From positions 11,369,298 through 11,433,297 of the forward strand of contig OX465583.1 of assembly GCA_950022655.1 (NCBI GenBank): DNA of 64,000 bases, written 5' to 3'. A program made the position numbers and the translations under genes. The stretch is from Alentia gelatinosa (Eukaryota > Annelida > Polychaeta > Phyllodocida > Polynoidae). This document shows, piece by piece, positions 54,365-64,000 of this stretch. The first letter of the stretch is position 1. Each line of letters opens with the position of its first letter. The notes under the pieces are model-generated. The model saw nothing but the letters and a program-made list of their open reading frames with translations. It had not been told where the DNA came from and ran no database searches.

Positions 54365-54765
54365 TATAAAGTAATTTTCTACTGGCCGACTATCAGCCAC
54401 CGATCTGCAGTCGGGAAATACCGACGCTAGATCGGTGATTGGAACCAGGCATGGAGGGAAATGCTCACCAATCAATTCTGAATAGATCATACAATAAGGC
54501 CACCAACGGTGATTGAGTTTGGAGGACTATTTCATCAGTACGGACCTCTCAAATGCAACAAGGCAGACCCTACACACATAAGGTCTGTTTCCATTGGCCG
54601 ACGATAACAGTCTAGATTTTGTGCCTAGTCCTAAGAGCCTATTTCCATCGATATACAGTCAGGAACCACCGACGTACCTTTAGCACTATTGACGCAAAAT
54701 GTAAATAGTCTATTAGGAGAACGCAAAAATCTACACCGTTTTTGTCAACCAATGGAACACTCTCC
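54365..54765. repeat. 'gtttccattgnccgat' family copy
   Basis: It contains gatctgcagtcgggaa, tgcaacaaggcag and tttccattggccgacgataa, shared with 12.3-13.8 kb. Confidence 0.6.
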
Positions 54766-55360
54766 CCCCAGATCTTTCGCGGCGCTCGTGCTGGCTTAGT
54801 CTCTGCCCCAACCCAAAGCCTGTTCCCTGGGTATCCACTCAAGACAGGGGAGACCAGCAAAGATCTCAGATTCAAAACAAGGCACCTGTCAAAAGTTATA
54901 CAAGTCAAACAACTGACATATCATTAGTTAGGAAATATTGGAATTGTTAAATGGGGTTAACAGACAATCCAGCTGTTTGTTTTTCATCTCTAAACCACTT
55001 TATGATATGAATCTACTGTTGATTAGACTGCCCCTTCGAGTGAGCACATGTGTTATGTTGATAAACAAAACTCTGTAACACATGAGGTGCCTTCCAATGA
55101 ATAAAGTAATCCCTAAGACTATGCCTGATTTGATATAACAAATAACAGAAATGAGTGTAAATCATTTACCATATAAATAGATGCATATCTATTTACATGT
55201 AAACCACAAAATACTCCCCAAAGTGCTAAGAATTTAGGATATTTCAAAAACTGGCGTATGGGCCAGATTTGAGCCTAAACAGGCAGGTTGGGGCAGAGAT
55301 ATAAGCGGCCACAGGAAGTAGAGCGCAAGATCTCTGCTGGGAGAGTGCCAATGGAAACAG
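54766..55360 (-). repeat. Dispersed repeat, reversed copy of 4.4-5.25 kb
   Basis: Order and text are the reverse complement of 4460-5250. Differences are scattered substitutions and small gaps, so both copies are old. Confidence 0.7.
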
Positions 55361-55509
55361 GCCTTTCCCTATTTTTAGATCCTGACGTGCTGTCCTTGGC
55401 CACTACCAACCGACTTTAAAGAGAACTCACTAAATCGGTGCTGTTTTCGTCGGCCAATAGACCCTATTGAGGTATCCCATAATACAGTGTGTTCACAGGA
55501 TGCGATGTT

Positions 55510-55793
55510 AGGCCCGGCGTCCTCCTACTACGATATGGCTCCGATATGGTCTACGATGCACCGCCCGATGGAAAATCAAAATCGGTCGGAAGGTTACCTG
55601 ATATCGGGGCAGTTGACCACGTTTCTGCGATTAGACACCGATAAAAAACCCATACAGCGCATGGTGGATTGGCTTGTCTAGACATATGTCTACGATTTTG
55701 CACCTTCCCGATATGGCACCGATTTTGACATTTTGTATCAGTGCCATATCGGGAGGTCTACGATTCTATCGTAGTAGGTGGACGCCGGGCCTT
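55510..55793 (+). mobile_element. MITE family 1, copy
   Basis: Ends aggcccggcgtcctcctact and gtggacgccgggcctt. Interior as in the family. Confidence 0.85.
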
Positions 55794-55868
55794 AGCTGGT
55801 TATCGTCACTGTACAGCCACAATTATTGCGGTTAAACGGTTCTTATATGTCTTGAAATCGGGAATCCC

Positions 55869-56100
55869 ATGCCAGAAATGGAAACTTCAGCTATTCCTAC
55901 AGGTACATCCGAAATTATATTTGGTTCTTCCAATCATAAATGTGTAATCTGTGGTTCACCGAGAGGCTGTGTTGTGGCCAGCCAGTCAGAACCGGATCCT
56001 GTACGTACAGAGGCGATAATAGGGAGTTTAGTAACGTTTGGAACGCGTATGGAAAATGGCTTTTACGTGCACAGGTGGTTGGAACGGAGGGTAGGAGAGT
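55869..56100 (+). CDS. Possible exon of unknown gene
   Basis: An open frame from an ATG at 55869 runs through a stretch between two MITEs that otherwise shows no repeat. It has a Cys-containing segment (HKCVICGSPRGCVV) and a mixed, non-repetitive composition. An AGG|GTAGGA-like donor lies near 56090. No domain is recognised; a zinc-binding N-terminal module is only a guess. There is no second exon in sight, so this could be chance. Confidence 0.25.
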
Positions 56101-56273
56101 TTAAAGTCTCACTACTCACAATTCTTTACTCGTTACCCATCTGTCTGTGGTTTCGTCTTTGTCTCTCCCGCTCTCCGACCAATTAATCACTCGCTCAGCC
56201 TCACGAAACCTCTGCGGTCGTATTTCCCCCTCCCCCTGTGTACTCATGCCAGAGCGCGTTTAATCGAGAAGTA

Positions 56274-56559
56274 AAGCCTGGCGTCAACCTACTGCGATAG
56301 AAATTTATACCTACCGATTTGGCACCGATACAGAAAGCAACTATCGGAGACATATCAGGAAGGTGCAATATCGTAGACATATGTCTAGACATGCCAATCC
56401 ACCACGCATTGTATGGGGTTTTTTTCAGTGCCTAATCGCAGAAATGTAGTCAACTGCCCCGATATTAGGTGACCTTCCGACACGATTTAGATTTTTTCAT
56501 CGGGATGTGCATTGTAGACCAGATCGGAGCCATATCGTCGTAGCTGGACGCCGGGCCTA
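56274..56559 (-). mobile_element. MITE family 1, reversed copy
   Basis: Ends aaagcctggcgtcaacctac and ggacgccgggcctaa. Confidence 0.82.
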
Positions 56560-57480
56560 AGAGAAGGATCTGTAACCTGGGGCCCGTTTAACAATTTGGT
56601 GCCATCAAATGGAACACTCTGAGCCCAGCAAATAGGAATATAGAGAACTATAAAGACTTTAAAAGACTTACAAAGAAAAACTTGAAGAACAGTATTCCCA
56701 CCTAAAAACTGTGAATACTTACCTAGACTAAAGAAATTGACTGATTGTTCTTGTTACTACCTATGTAATGCCACCTACCATTGAGTAACTTAAAATTATT
56801 GACGTACTCTGTATATTACTGTATATTGCAAACATACTGAAACAAACCTATAGAGCTTAAAAAAATGACTCGCTGCACTATCAAATGCAAGACCTTGTGT
56901 AATTTGCACTTTCATGATGGATGTAAGTGGACCCTCTGTCTCAATTGTTTTAGCTTAAGGAATGGGGCAGGTTATTAAAATCAAGCCATAAAAGACTTGA
57001 TAACCACCCCGATTTCGATGTCAACAGAGTAGATAACAGGAAGATCAAACTCGTGATATAAATACCGAAACCAAAATGTTTGATGTAAGATATTCCCAAC
57101 GGTAAAGGAAATTATGTAACCTAATGACAATGCTGACAATCGAAATAAAAGTTCTAAAAAAAATAATAAATCTAAGTTTGTACATGAAGACCCTTTTCTG
57201 CCTGCCAAGGAAACCCAGGTAACCCTTGTACAAGGTACAGAAAAGAGTCTACATGTACGAGCCCAGATTGTTTAACGAACCCCTGGGAAAGATTACAGAT
57301 GTTGAACAGGATTTCTAAGTGGGGTTTATGGCATGTCATTTTGACGTTCTTGCTGGGTAATTATAAACTGTTCGGTGAAGGTCATCAAGACTCACATGCC
57401 TGCTCTGAACTCGGTGTAGACCGGATAATGCATTTAGGCATTATTTAAGAGATTTATTACTATACACCTATGGCCGAACA
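56560..57480. other. Anonymous AT-rich DNA
   Basis: 57178-57300 shares ttgtacatgaagacccttt and cccttgtacaaggtacaga with 33665-33840. No gene is recognised. Confidence 0.35.
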
Positions 57481-57629
57481 TGTATGAAATACTGCCCGCT
57501 ACTAGGGGTGTAGTATAAATAATGTTCGCGCCCGCTGTGACAACGGGCCGTAGTGAATTGCAGTAGTCTTTATGCTCTTTGTAAAGTTAATAAAACGGTG
57601 TTTGAAACGATTGGGAGGTGTATAGTAAT

Positions 57630-57780
57630 AAGAAAACGTAGTGACTGGGCCTGTACGGTGTCCGTTTTCGGTCATTTGATTAAAAAATACGGCCCTACCA
57701 CCTGCGGTGTCGGGCCGTATTTCTATCATCAAATGACCTCGAACGGCCATCCGTACGGGCTCAGTAACGTCGTTTTCTCA
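57630..57780. mobile_element. Long palindrome, about 64-bp arms (GCA tip)
   Basis: Arms gaaaacgtagtgactgggcc / inverse. The apex at 57691-57714, read on the minus strand, is GCCC-GA-CACC-GCA-GGTG-GTA-GGGC: a GCA loop with G.A mismatches and one extra T. The outer flank is short and AT-rich. Confidence 0.8.
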
Positions 57781-57789
57781 TAGTAATAT

Positions 57790-58680
57790 TTACGATCTAA
57801 TGGTTTTCTGAAGAAATGATCGATCAATAAACATGAAACTTGCAGAGAATATGCCTCTGATATATTATTTAGGACTATCTTGTAAAGCAAATAATATAGA
57901 TAAGGATGACATGTTAAATCACGTGATCAAACAAGAAAATACGGGTTTTTAACAGAGAAAAGTCCATCTCAGATATTTGAATGTAATTTGAAAGTAAGTT
58001 GATGTCAAATGAATGGATAAGGTTTTTGCTAAATACAAAAATTAAATACGAGTTCAGACAAAAATCGGCCAGTCCCTTGGAGTTATATCAAGTACCCTTC
58101 CTGACCAACAGGGCTCTGCCAAAGACACCCACATTTAAAGGGTTAATGGCATTGTTTAGAATCATTTATCATTATTTAGTAAGGATAATATCTATCGCTT
58201 AAAGTAATAAGACAAGACAAAAACATAGTATAATATTACATCCCTGTTTTCTCATATATAAGCACATGCACACGGACTGTGTGGAAATCGATTGGTATTC
58301 TTGAAGCAATATTGGACGGCCAGGTATAACGAGTGGAGTGTAGTCATAGCATGGGCCATATGAAAAGCAGGAGGGACTTCGGAGGATTTGCCACGCCTTT
58401 ACTTTGTTCTACAACACCTCGAGTGCACCACCACAAAGCAATGGCTTTGATCCGTGGGAATTACTCCTAGAAGCCTTAGCCTTTCTCAACCCTACTCGGC
58501 TTACCTAGATTCAGGCAGTACTGATCAATGGCCGTGCTGAGTAGAAGCTCAGTTCACAGAGCAGTGCGTGTCATTAAGGGGTGGCTTCTCCAAATATACC
58601 CTTATGTTACAATTACAGTGGTAGACCGGCTCCAGTCCCTGCGTCCTATGGCTACCCTCCTCGTTGCGATACAGCTACAA
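57790..58680. other. Anonymous DNA
   Basis: 58620-58675 resembles the 6222-6290 repeat (ggctccagtccctgc). No gene is recognised. Confidence 0.35.
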
Positions 58681-58685
58681 TCGGT

Positions 58686-58983
58686 AAAAGCCAATACCCA
58701 TCTACCGATTTCGGAACATTTATGTACGTTTATCAGCGACAAACGGAGGGTAATTTGTCTCAGCCAAGCCATCCTAACGGAGTCGGTAGATGTAGGACAG
58801 CTAGGCAAGGCTACCCACCGATTTGTGAACCACCTTCTTAGGATAAATACCCTCCACCCCCTGTCCTCGAGGGCTGCAGGTCGAGCGAGGGGTTACGTAA
58901 TTTGCCTGCGACAAGTTCACCGACTCCTATACGATTTGGGAACTAATCGTTCAACCCTAAATCGGTAGATGGGCATCAGGCTT
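58686..58983. mobile_element. MITE family 5, copy 4
   Basis: Ends aaagccaatacccatctacc and gtagatgggcatcaggctta. It abuts the next MITE without spacer. Confidence 0.82.
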
Positions 58984-59245
58984 AAGGCCCAGCGTCCACC
59001 TACCACGATATGGCTCCGATAAGTTCTACAATGCACCTCCCGATACAAAATCGAAATCGAGTCGGAAGGTCACCTAATATCGGGGAAGGTGACCACGTTT
59101 CTGCAATTAGGCACTGAAAAAAACCCATTGAGGTGGATTGGCATGTCTAGACATATGTCTACGATATTGCACGTTTCCGATATGTCTCTGATATGCCATG
59201 TCGGTAGGTCTAATTTTCTATCTTAGTAGGTGGACGCCAGGCCTT
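58984..59245 (+). mobile_element. MITE family 1, copy
   Basis: Ends aaggcccagcgtccacctac and ggtggacgccaggcctt. Slightly shorter than others, through a deletion around 59185-59205. Confidence 0.82.
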
Positions 59246-59246
59246 A

Positions 59247-59583
59247 TGGTGTTGGATTACTGACGCTGTTTAGCTCCAGCATTTCCAACACTCTCCATAC
59301 AGATATCCCGGCTACTGGTCAGGATATCTGCTGGGAGATTGATACCCTCTCACTTTGATCTCAATTGGGTCACAGTCTGGAGCAAGCGAAATGTATTGCT
59401 AGTAAAGGAAGTATAGGGTTACAGGGAGTGGCTGGGGGCCATAAACAGGAGATTTTGTTCATAGTGGACAAATCTTTGATTCATGGGCCAGTCAGAGAAG
59501 GATACATACTTTAATGAACTTTATTCTTATTGTGTTTAATCATTTAATGAATGTTCATAATCAAAGACTTGAGCAAGTCTATT
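59247..59583 (+). repeat. Dispersed repeat 'gattcatgggccagtc' copy
   Basis: Shares the 6300-6690 order: tccatacagatatccc, gggagattgataccctctca, ggccataaacaggagatttt, gattcatgggccagtcagag. Confidence 0.75.
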
Positions 59584-59710
59584 ACAGTGGTTGCTCTCTT
59601 CTGTTATTGGGGCATTGGATAGAAAACACGAGGGCCATGTCAACAACCCATATTTGTACTTGGTGTTTCCTCTTGAAGGATGTTTAAAAAGGTATCCTAT
59701 TATGTATAAA

Positions 59711-59790
59711 GTGGAATTCACACGGTGGGAATCATGTACCTCACAGGGTTGAAAATCTCAAGAGATTCTGTTCCTTTTTAGGGGTAAATG
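59711..59790 (+). mobile_element. MITE family 2, single end
   Basis: gtggaattcacacggtggga and the cctcacagggttgaaaatct interior; the other end is absent. Confidence 0.7.
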
Positions 59791-59796
59791 TCGCTG

Positions 59797-60106
59797 AAGC
59801 AGGATGCCCATCTACCGATTCAGGGTTGAGCGATTAGTTCCCAAATCGTATAGGAATCGGTTAACTTGTCACAGGCAAATTGCGTAACTCCTCGCTCGAC
59901 CGGCGGACATTGAGGAGATGGGGTGCTGGATATTAGTCCTAAGCAAATCTGTCTATTAATCGGTGGCTCACCCTTGCCTAGCTGTCCTACATCTACCGAC
60001 TACGGCCGACTCCGTTAGGATGCCTTGGCTGAGACAAATTACCGTCCGTTTGTCGCCGACAAGGGTACATGCATGTTCCGGAATCGCTAGATGGGCATTG
60101 GGCTTT
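59797..60106. mobile_element. MITE family 5, copy 5
   Basis: Ends aggatgcccatctaccgatt and gctagatgggcattgggctt. It closely resembles the copy at 23475. Confidence 0.85.
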
Positions 60107-60494
60107 ACAATGGCAGTGGAAAAAAATGTCCCAGGGAAATAGAACCCTACAATTTAGAAGAAGAAATACCTTGCGAGAATTCCCTTTGGTAATGTTTACC
60201 TTTTACCTAATTCCATTTTACATACTACGTAATCTCGAACAGGAAATCGTTTGGTCGATACCTTTAATTCCACAATATCAATAAAGGCCATGAATTGGGG
60301 GCAATGCACAAGAGAAATTGGAATTTATCACTGAATTAATCGCATTCTATTTTGATCGTTTTTTCTGTTAATTTGAATTAATGCATTTGGCTATCCCTAA
60401 GTGGTGGTGGTTATGATGTGATCAGTTTTGTAGAGGTTAGCTATAGTGTAGCAATCATCATGCAATTGATGTATTTACTGTTATATTTAGCTGA
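60107..60494. other. Anonymous DNA
   Basis: Nothing recognised. Confidence 0.3.
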
Positions 60495-60835
60495 CACTAA
60501 TCTTTGTCATATCATTATATACCTGTTGCCATATGACCTACACATACTACCAGCTCCTTCCCATGTCGTATTAATATCCGTACGACACCTAGATGACGTA
60601 AAGGGTATGTATATGGCATACCGTACGGAGCATGTACGGCGGCGAAATCCAAAATCTCGCCCAATAACAAAGGTAAAAATTCGATATTTCAATGTATATA
60701 ATAATTCGAAAACAGGCATACTGTATCTGTACGTGATAAATATGTAACGTGTATTTATCACGTACAGACACAGTAACCCTGTTTCTGTATATTATCCTAC
60801 CCCGCATATAAATCTCCATAGACTTAACATGGTGT
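60495..60835. mobile_element. Reversed 'ccttaaaatatcc' element, palindrome and TATCCTACCCC end
   Basis: 60495-60720 is the reverse of the 19168 type (gtcgtattaatatccgtacg). 60715-60790 is a palindrome (acaggcatactgtatctgta / inverse). 60786 begins an attatcctaccccgcatata end. Confidence 0.65.
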
Positions 60836-61019
60836 GACTGTATGCCACGATTATGAAAATTACGAACAGTATGTCGGAGACCAATGAGCGTAATGGCGGC
60901 CACAGAGCATGTGAGCCCGCGAAATAACATGTGAATATCATGTGACCTCATGAATATTCATCAAGGAAGTGGTCCTGTGTCTCCCGAAATATATATCTAT
61001 ATAATAATATGTCCGATAT

Positions 61020-61145
61020 AGTTATACAAGCCATAATTGTTTACATGGCATTCGTTGTCTTCTGCTACAGATATCACTCAGCTCCGCTTCCTGATATCAT
61101 TCCGCAAAGACAACTCATGCCATATAAACAATCATATGAAATTTC
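61020..61145. mobile_element. Palindrome, about 45-bp arms (GGA tip)
   Basis: Arms attgtttacatggcattcgt / inverse. The apex at 61071-61098, read on the minus strand, is ATATCAGGA-AGC-GGA-GCT-GAGTGATAT: mismatches include an adjacent G.A pair, with a GGA loop. Confidence 0.7.
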
Positions 61146-61153
61146 GTGATGTT

Positions 61154-61385
61154 TCATGATAATATTGTCTTCGGCTGGCTTGTATTCATTTTCATTCTCA
61201 GAGGCTGTGCTTCCTTGTTCCAGGAACTCAGCAAAGGTTTCCTAGGCTGACCAGGCCTTGATGGAGCCTCCTGACCTGCCCAGGGGGTCGATATCTCCTT
61301 GTTATCTTGTTTTCTCATGGTCATCAGGACATCATGATTGGTGTAATCATCTTGGACCATCTCTTCTCCCATTTTTCGCCTTAAC
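61154..61385 (-). CDS. Possible last exon of unknown gene
   Basis: A minus-strand open frame with coding-like, non-repetitive composition ends in TGA at 61154-61156. The frame is open as far as 61567, but a plausible acceptor (tttccag before 61385) would make an exon starting RRKMGEEMVQDD or a little upstream. The segment is charged, then Pro/Ser/Lys-rich, without membrane segments or a known motif. It lies upstream of, and on the same strand as, the receptor exon, so it would be a separate gene. Support is composition only. Confidence 0.3.
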
Positions 61386-61825
61386 CTGGAAACCTTGGCC
61401 CAGGTTGTAAAGTGGAAGTCAGAGGTAGATTCCATGCCGTGGTGTAGAGCACATGTTGACGGCGTGGGCGTGTGCATGCAGTAAATAGTGCTCGGGAGGT
61501 GGATGCCTGAGCCTGCAGTCGCCTCCACAGGTTCCACAAGGTCCATACCCCCCCCCCTCCCCGTCACACAGTCTCTTATTCAAACATATAAGGGTACAGA
61601 AGGCTGGAAGTAAAGATTCATTTAAACATGAACTGAGATTGCTAATTATCACTTAGAGGAGAATCTGCTATACGTAGTCGTTTATGGAAAATACTAACAC
61701 CCACTGTCATTAATTTCACCCTTACAAATCACGTTTTGTGTATGTATGATCTCGATGTAGCTCCCCATTCGCTGGAAGAACTGTTTACCCAAACAGAAGG
61801 GAAATAAAGACTTTAAAAAAATAAT
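61386..61825. other. Anonymous DNA
   Basis: Contains a C run (61548-61556); otherwise nothing recognised. Confidence 0.3.
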
Positions 61826-61850
61826 ATATATATATATATATAATATATAT
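61826..61850. repeat. TA microsatellite
   Basis: About 12 TA units with one break. Confidence 0.8.
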
Positions 61851-61889
61851 ACATACACCCATTGAGTATTTAGAAAAATACATATATAT

Positions 61890-62070
61890 TGGGAGATAAT
61901 GTCACAAAGCATACTAATCAATGCAAAGGGTGAGATAAATTCAGAACCCTATGAAAGTTTAGGGTCAAAGCTCGATCCAATCTTGTTTGAATTACTTTGT
62001 AATTCAAACGACGTCTCCATATAAATTACTACACGATTCAAGCTCAATGGGATACGAGCTCTGAATGATA
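61890..62070. mobile_element. Decayed TTTATCTCACCC/palindrome element
   Basis: Contains gggagataatgtcacaaagc, gggtgagataaattcagaac, atgaaagtttagggtcaaag and aatgggatacgagctctga, in the order of 49866-50160. The palindrome tip is rearranged. Confidence 0.55.
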
Positions 62071-63083
62071 GTTCAAACCTGGTCTCGTCTTGTACAGTTG
62101 TATGTTCTATTCTTGCACTTTTCAATAATCTGTGGCTGCATACACTTATAAAGCTTATTTAAAACCACATATATATACTTTAACTATAGCTCTACATTAA
62201 TCTTAGTAATTGTAGATTTTGTTTGAACGATTGATAATTCGAACCTGGACTTGTTAAATACTTGCACTTTTCAATAATCTGTGGTTGCAAACACAGTCTC
62301 AAATTTAGTCCCCCAGCACACATTCACCCACATATATTCACTTTATCAAAGCATGTGAAGTTAATGCAACTGTTGGGGTCGCACTGTAGTCCAAAATCTG
62401 ATGAACTCATTCTTATTTCTCAATATCAATTTCCCATTAAGTCTAACAATATCATTTCAGCAGATTATCATCTTACTATCATATTTCCCATATATAAGAT
62501 GCAAATAATTGTATTTCTCACTCTGTAATACAGTTTTGTATAAGTATTTGTGGGGCATCTTCATATTTGTGCCTCCAAGCTAAACATATTAACTCGATGG
62601 CTTGTCCTCGAAAGCTTGGCGGGGGTGGCATCTAGAAAACAGGCCGCAGTATCGTCATATTATTCCTATCTATTTAAATTCCTTTAAGATATTGACAACA
62701 ATGCACGCCAGACACTAATTTATCTGATTACAACTTAAAATGGGGCTGAAGGCTGGTGAGTGATAAAGAAAGGTTTTCAATCTAGTTAGTGTGCTCTAAC
62801 CAATTTAGCGAGTGCTAGCATAAATGCTGGATATCAGTTTCCGATTTATTAATGTATTTATAGTCATCTGCTTGGATTGCAATCCGCACGAGGTCAATGA
62901 ACTATATAATCTTGATGTTTTACCTTCAGAATTCTACCGGGGATAGTACGCCCAGTCAGTTATGAGAGTTCATAATGTATCCCATAAACTGAGACGCTTG
63001 AAAGAATTTCTATTTGTGTATATTTCTGTATGTCTATTTCACAAGAGAAAAAAAAAAAAAAAAAAGATTTCACAAGAGAAGCT
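62071..63083. other. Anonymous DNA
   Basis: A short direct repeat (ttgcacttttcaataatctg) at about 62114 and 62262, and an A run at 63047-63065. No gene is recognised. Confidence 0.4.
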
Positions 63084-63359
63084 AAGGCCCGGCGTCTACC
63101 TACTACGATAGGGCTCAGATTTGGTCTAAGATGCACCCCCCGATACAAAATCAAAATCGTGTCGGAAGGTCACCTAATATCGGGGCAGTTGACCATGTTT
63201 CTGCGATTAGGCAACAAAAGAAAACCGTTACGCTGCGTGGTGGATTGGCATGTCTAGACATATATCTACGATTTTGCACCTTCCCGATATGTCTCCGATA
63301 TTTGCTTTTTGCATCGGTGAGATATCGGTAGATGTAAATTTCTATCGTAGTAGGTCTAA
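63084..63359 (+). mobile_element. MITE family 1, right end shortened
   Basis: Left aaggcccggcgtctacctac is intact. The right end stops at atcgtagtaggtctaag, lacking the final gacgccgggcc. Confidence 0.8.
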
Positions 63360-63876
63360 GTTGTTTAGTAGTGGGGATGTATAATGTGGAAGATCAAACG
63401 AACAAAGTATCAATGGATTTTATTGGAAATATCACTTGGGGCTTGCCATGGATGAATTTCAGCCTTGTCTCCATATTATTTATCGATTGTAACAAATGAT
63501 AAAAGTGGTTACCCCCGACTACAATAGTGCCATCTTATAATTTGCGAATGATGGCAGAACTAGTAATCACTCTGTGCCCTATAGTTGAGCGGGCATGCAG
63601 TGTAGTCATGCTAGGGGTGAGCATGCCGAGAGTGGGCATGCTGAGAAGACGGATGTGCTTTCCCAAAAAAATACTAACCGGCAGAGCAATGAGTAGATTA
63701 GATTGAGAGTATCTAGGGAGGGTGTTCTATCTCGAGAAAATGACCCAAACTCCCCTATATTGGAATGAAACAACAACTAGTACAAATTGTCCAGAAAACA
63801 GGATGGTTATCTAGTGCTCACTAGATAGGGTTATCTAGTGCTCACTAGATAGGGATCACAATTGAGGTCGACTAAA
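63360..63876. other. Anonymous DNA with a 22-bp tandem pair
   Basis: ttatctagtgctcactagat is repeated at about 63808 and 63830; each unit is itself palindromic (ctagtgctcactag). No gene is recognised. Confidence 0.5.
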
Positions 63877-64000
63877 GTGGGATTCACACTATGGGATTTG
63901 TGTACCTCACAGGGTGATTGTCTGAGACAAATGCTGCTGAGATTCATGTACATCACAGGGTGTTTGTGTGAGACAAATGCTGCTGAGATTCATGTACCTC
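63877..64000 (+). mobile_element. MITE family 2, cut by the window edge
   Basis: gtgggattcacactatggga then cctcacagggtgattgtctg. The subterminal block agattcatgtac..cacagggtgtttg is duplicated in tandem. Confidence 0.7.

Noticed and set aside
58528..58968. 146-codon frame
   Set aside because: It lies over a family 5 MITE and matches non-coding copies elsewhere.

Overview
This window looks like an animal nuclear genome, most likely a marine invertebrate; a lancelet or another non-vertebrate deuterostome is my best guess, held with low confidence. The evidence is one spliced rhodopsin-family receptor exon with a GT donor, a Ngaro/DIRS-type tyrosine-recombinase retrotransposon, LINE fragments, a pogo/Tigger-like MITE, microsatellites, and more than half of the sequence in short inverted-repeat (MITE/foldback) families. 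There are no bacterial-style operons, and nearly all short open frames are chance or repeat-derived.

Layout. 0-9.5 kb: a roughly 760-bp direct duplication, several palindromic elements, an element with an internal 19-bp minisatellite, MITEs, a short telomere-like run and a 24-bp minisatellite. 9.5-20.6 kb: MITEs, a tandem array with a period near 480 bp, repeated palindromes and two tRNA-like relics. 20.6-28.7 kb: a TAA-rich microsatellite, a 35-bp minisatellite open in all three forward frames, a second (inverted) copy of the 19-bp minisatellite element, and a satellite with a five-monomer higher-order repeat of about 300 bp. 28.7-34 kb: a LINE 3' end and largely anonymous DNA. 34.1-38.6 kb: an almost intact Ngaro-like element (gag-like, RT, RNase H, tyrosine recombinase) with diagnostic split direct repeats A1-ORFs-B1-A2-B2, inserted in a CA/TA/GT microsatellite. 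38.6-43.5 kb: MITEs. 43.6-44.2 kb (minus): the first coding exon (start to the end of TM4) of a GnRH/AKH/corazonin-type receptor; its later exons were not found. 44.5-50.4 kb: a dense cluster of palindromic repeats with an AT-rich, 5'-truncated LINE. 50.4-51.4 kb: a palindrome of about 1,045 bp. 51.4-64 kb: more MITEs, long hairpins and two weak exon candidates (55.9 kb plus, 61.2 kb minus).

The most unusual signal is structural. The apices of at least five palindrome families with unrelated arms do not pair simply. They converge on one design: tandem G.A mismatches (5'-GA-3' on both sides) closing a short stem capped by a small loop, usually GNA (GAA, GTA, GGA, GCA). This includes the heptamer GCGAAGC, known as an exceptionally stable DNA mini-hairpin. 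It suggests that a folded single-stranded DNA or RNA form matters to these elements.
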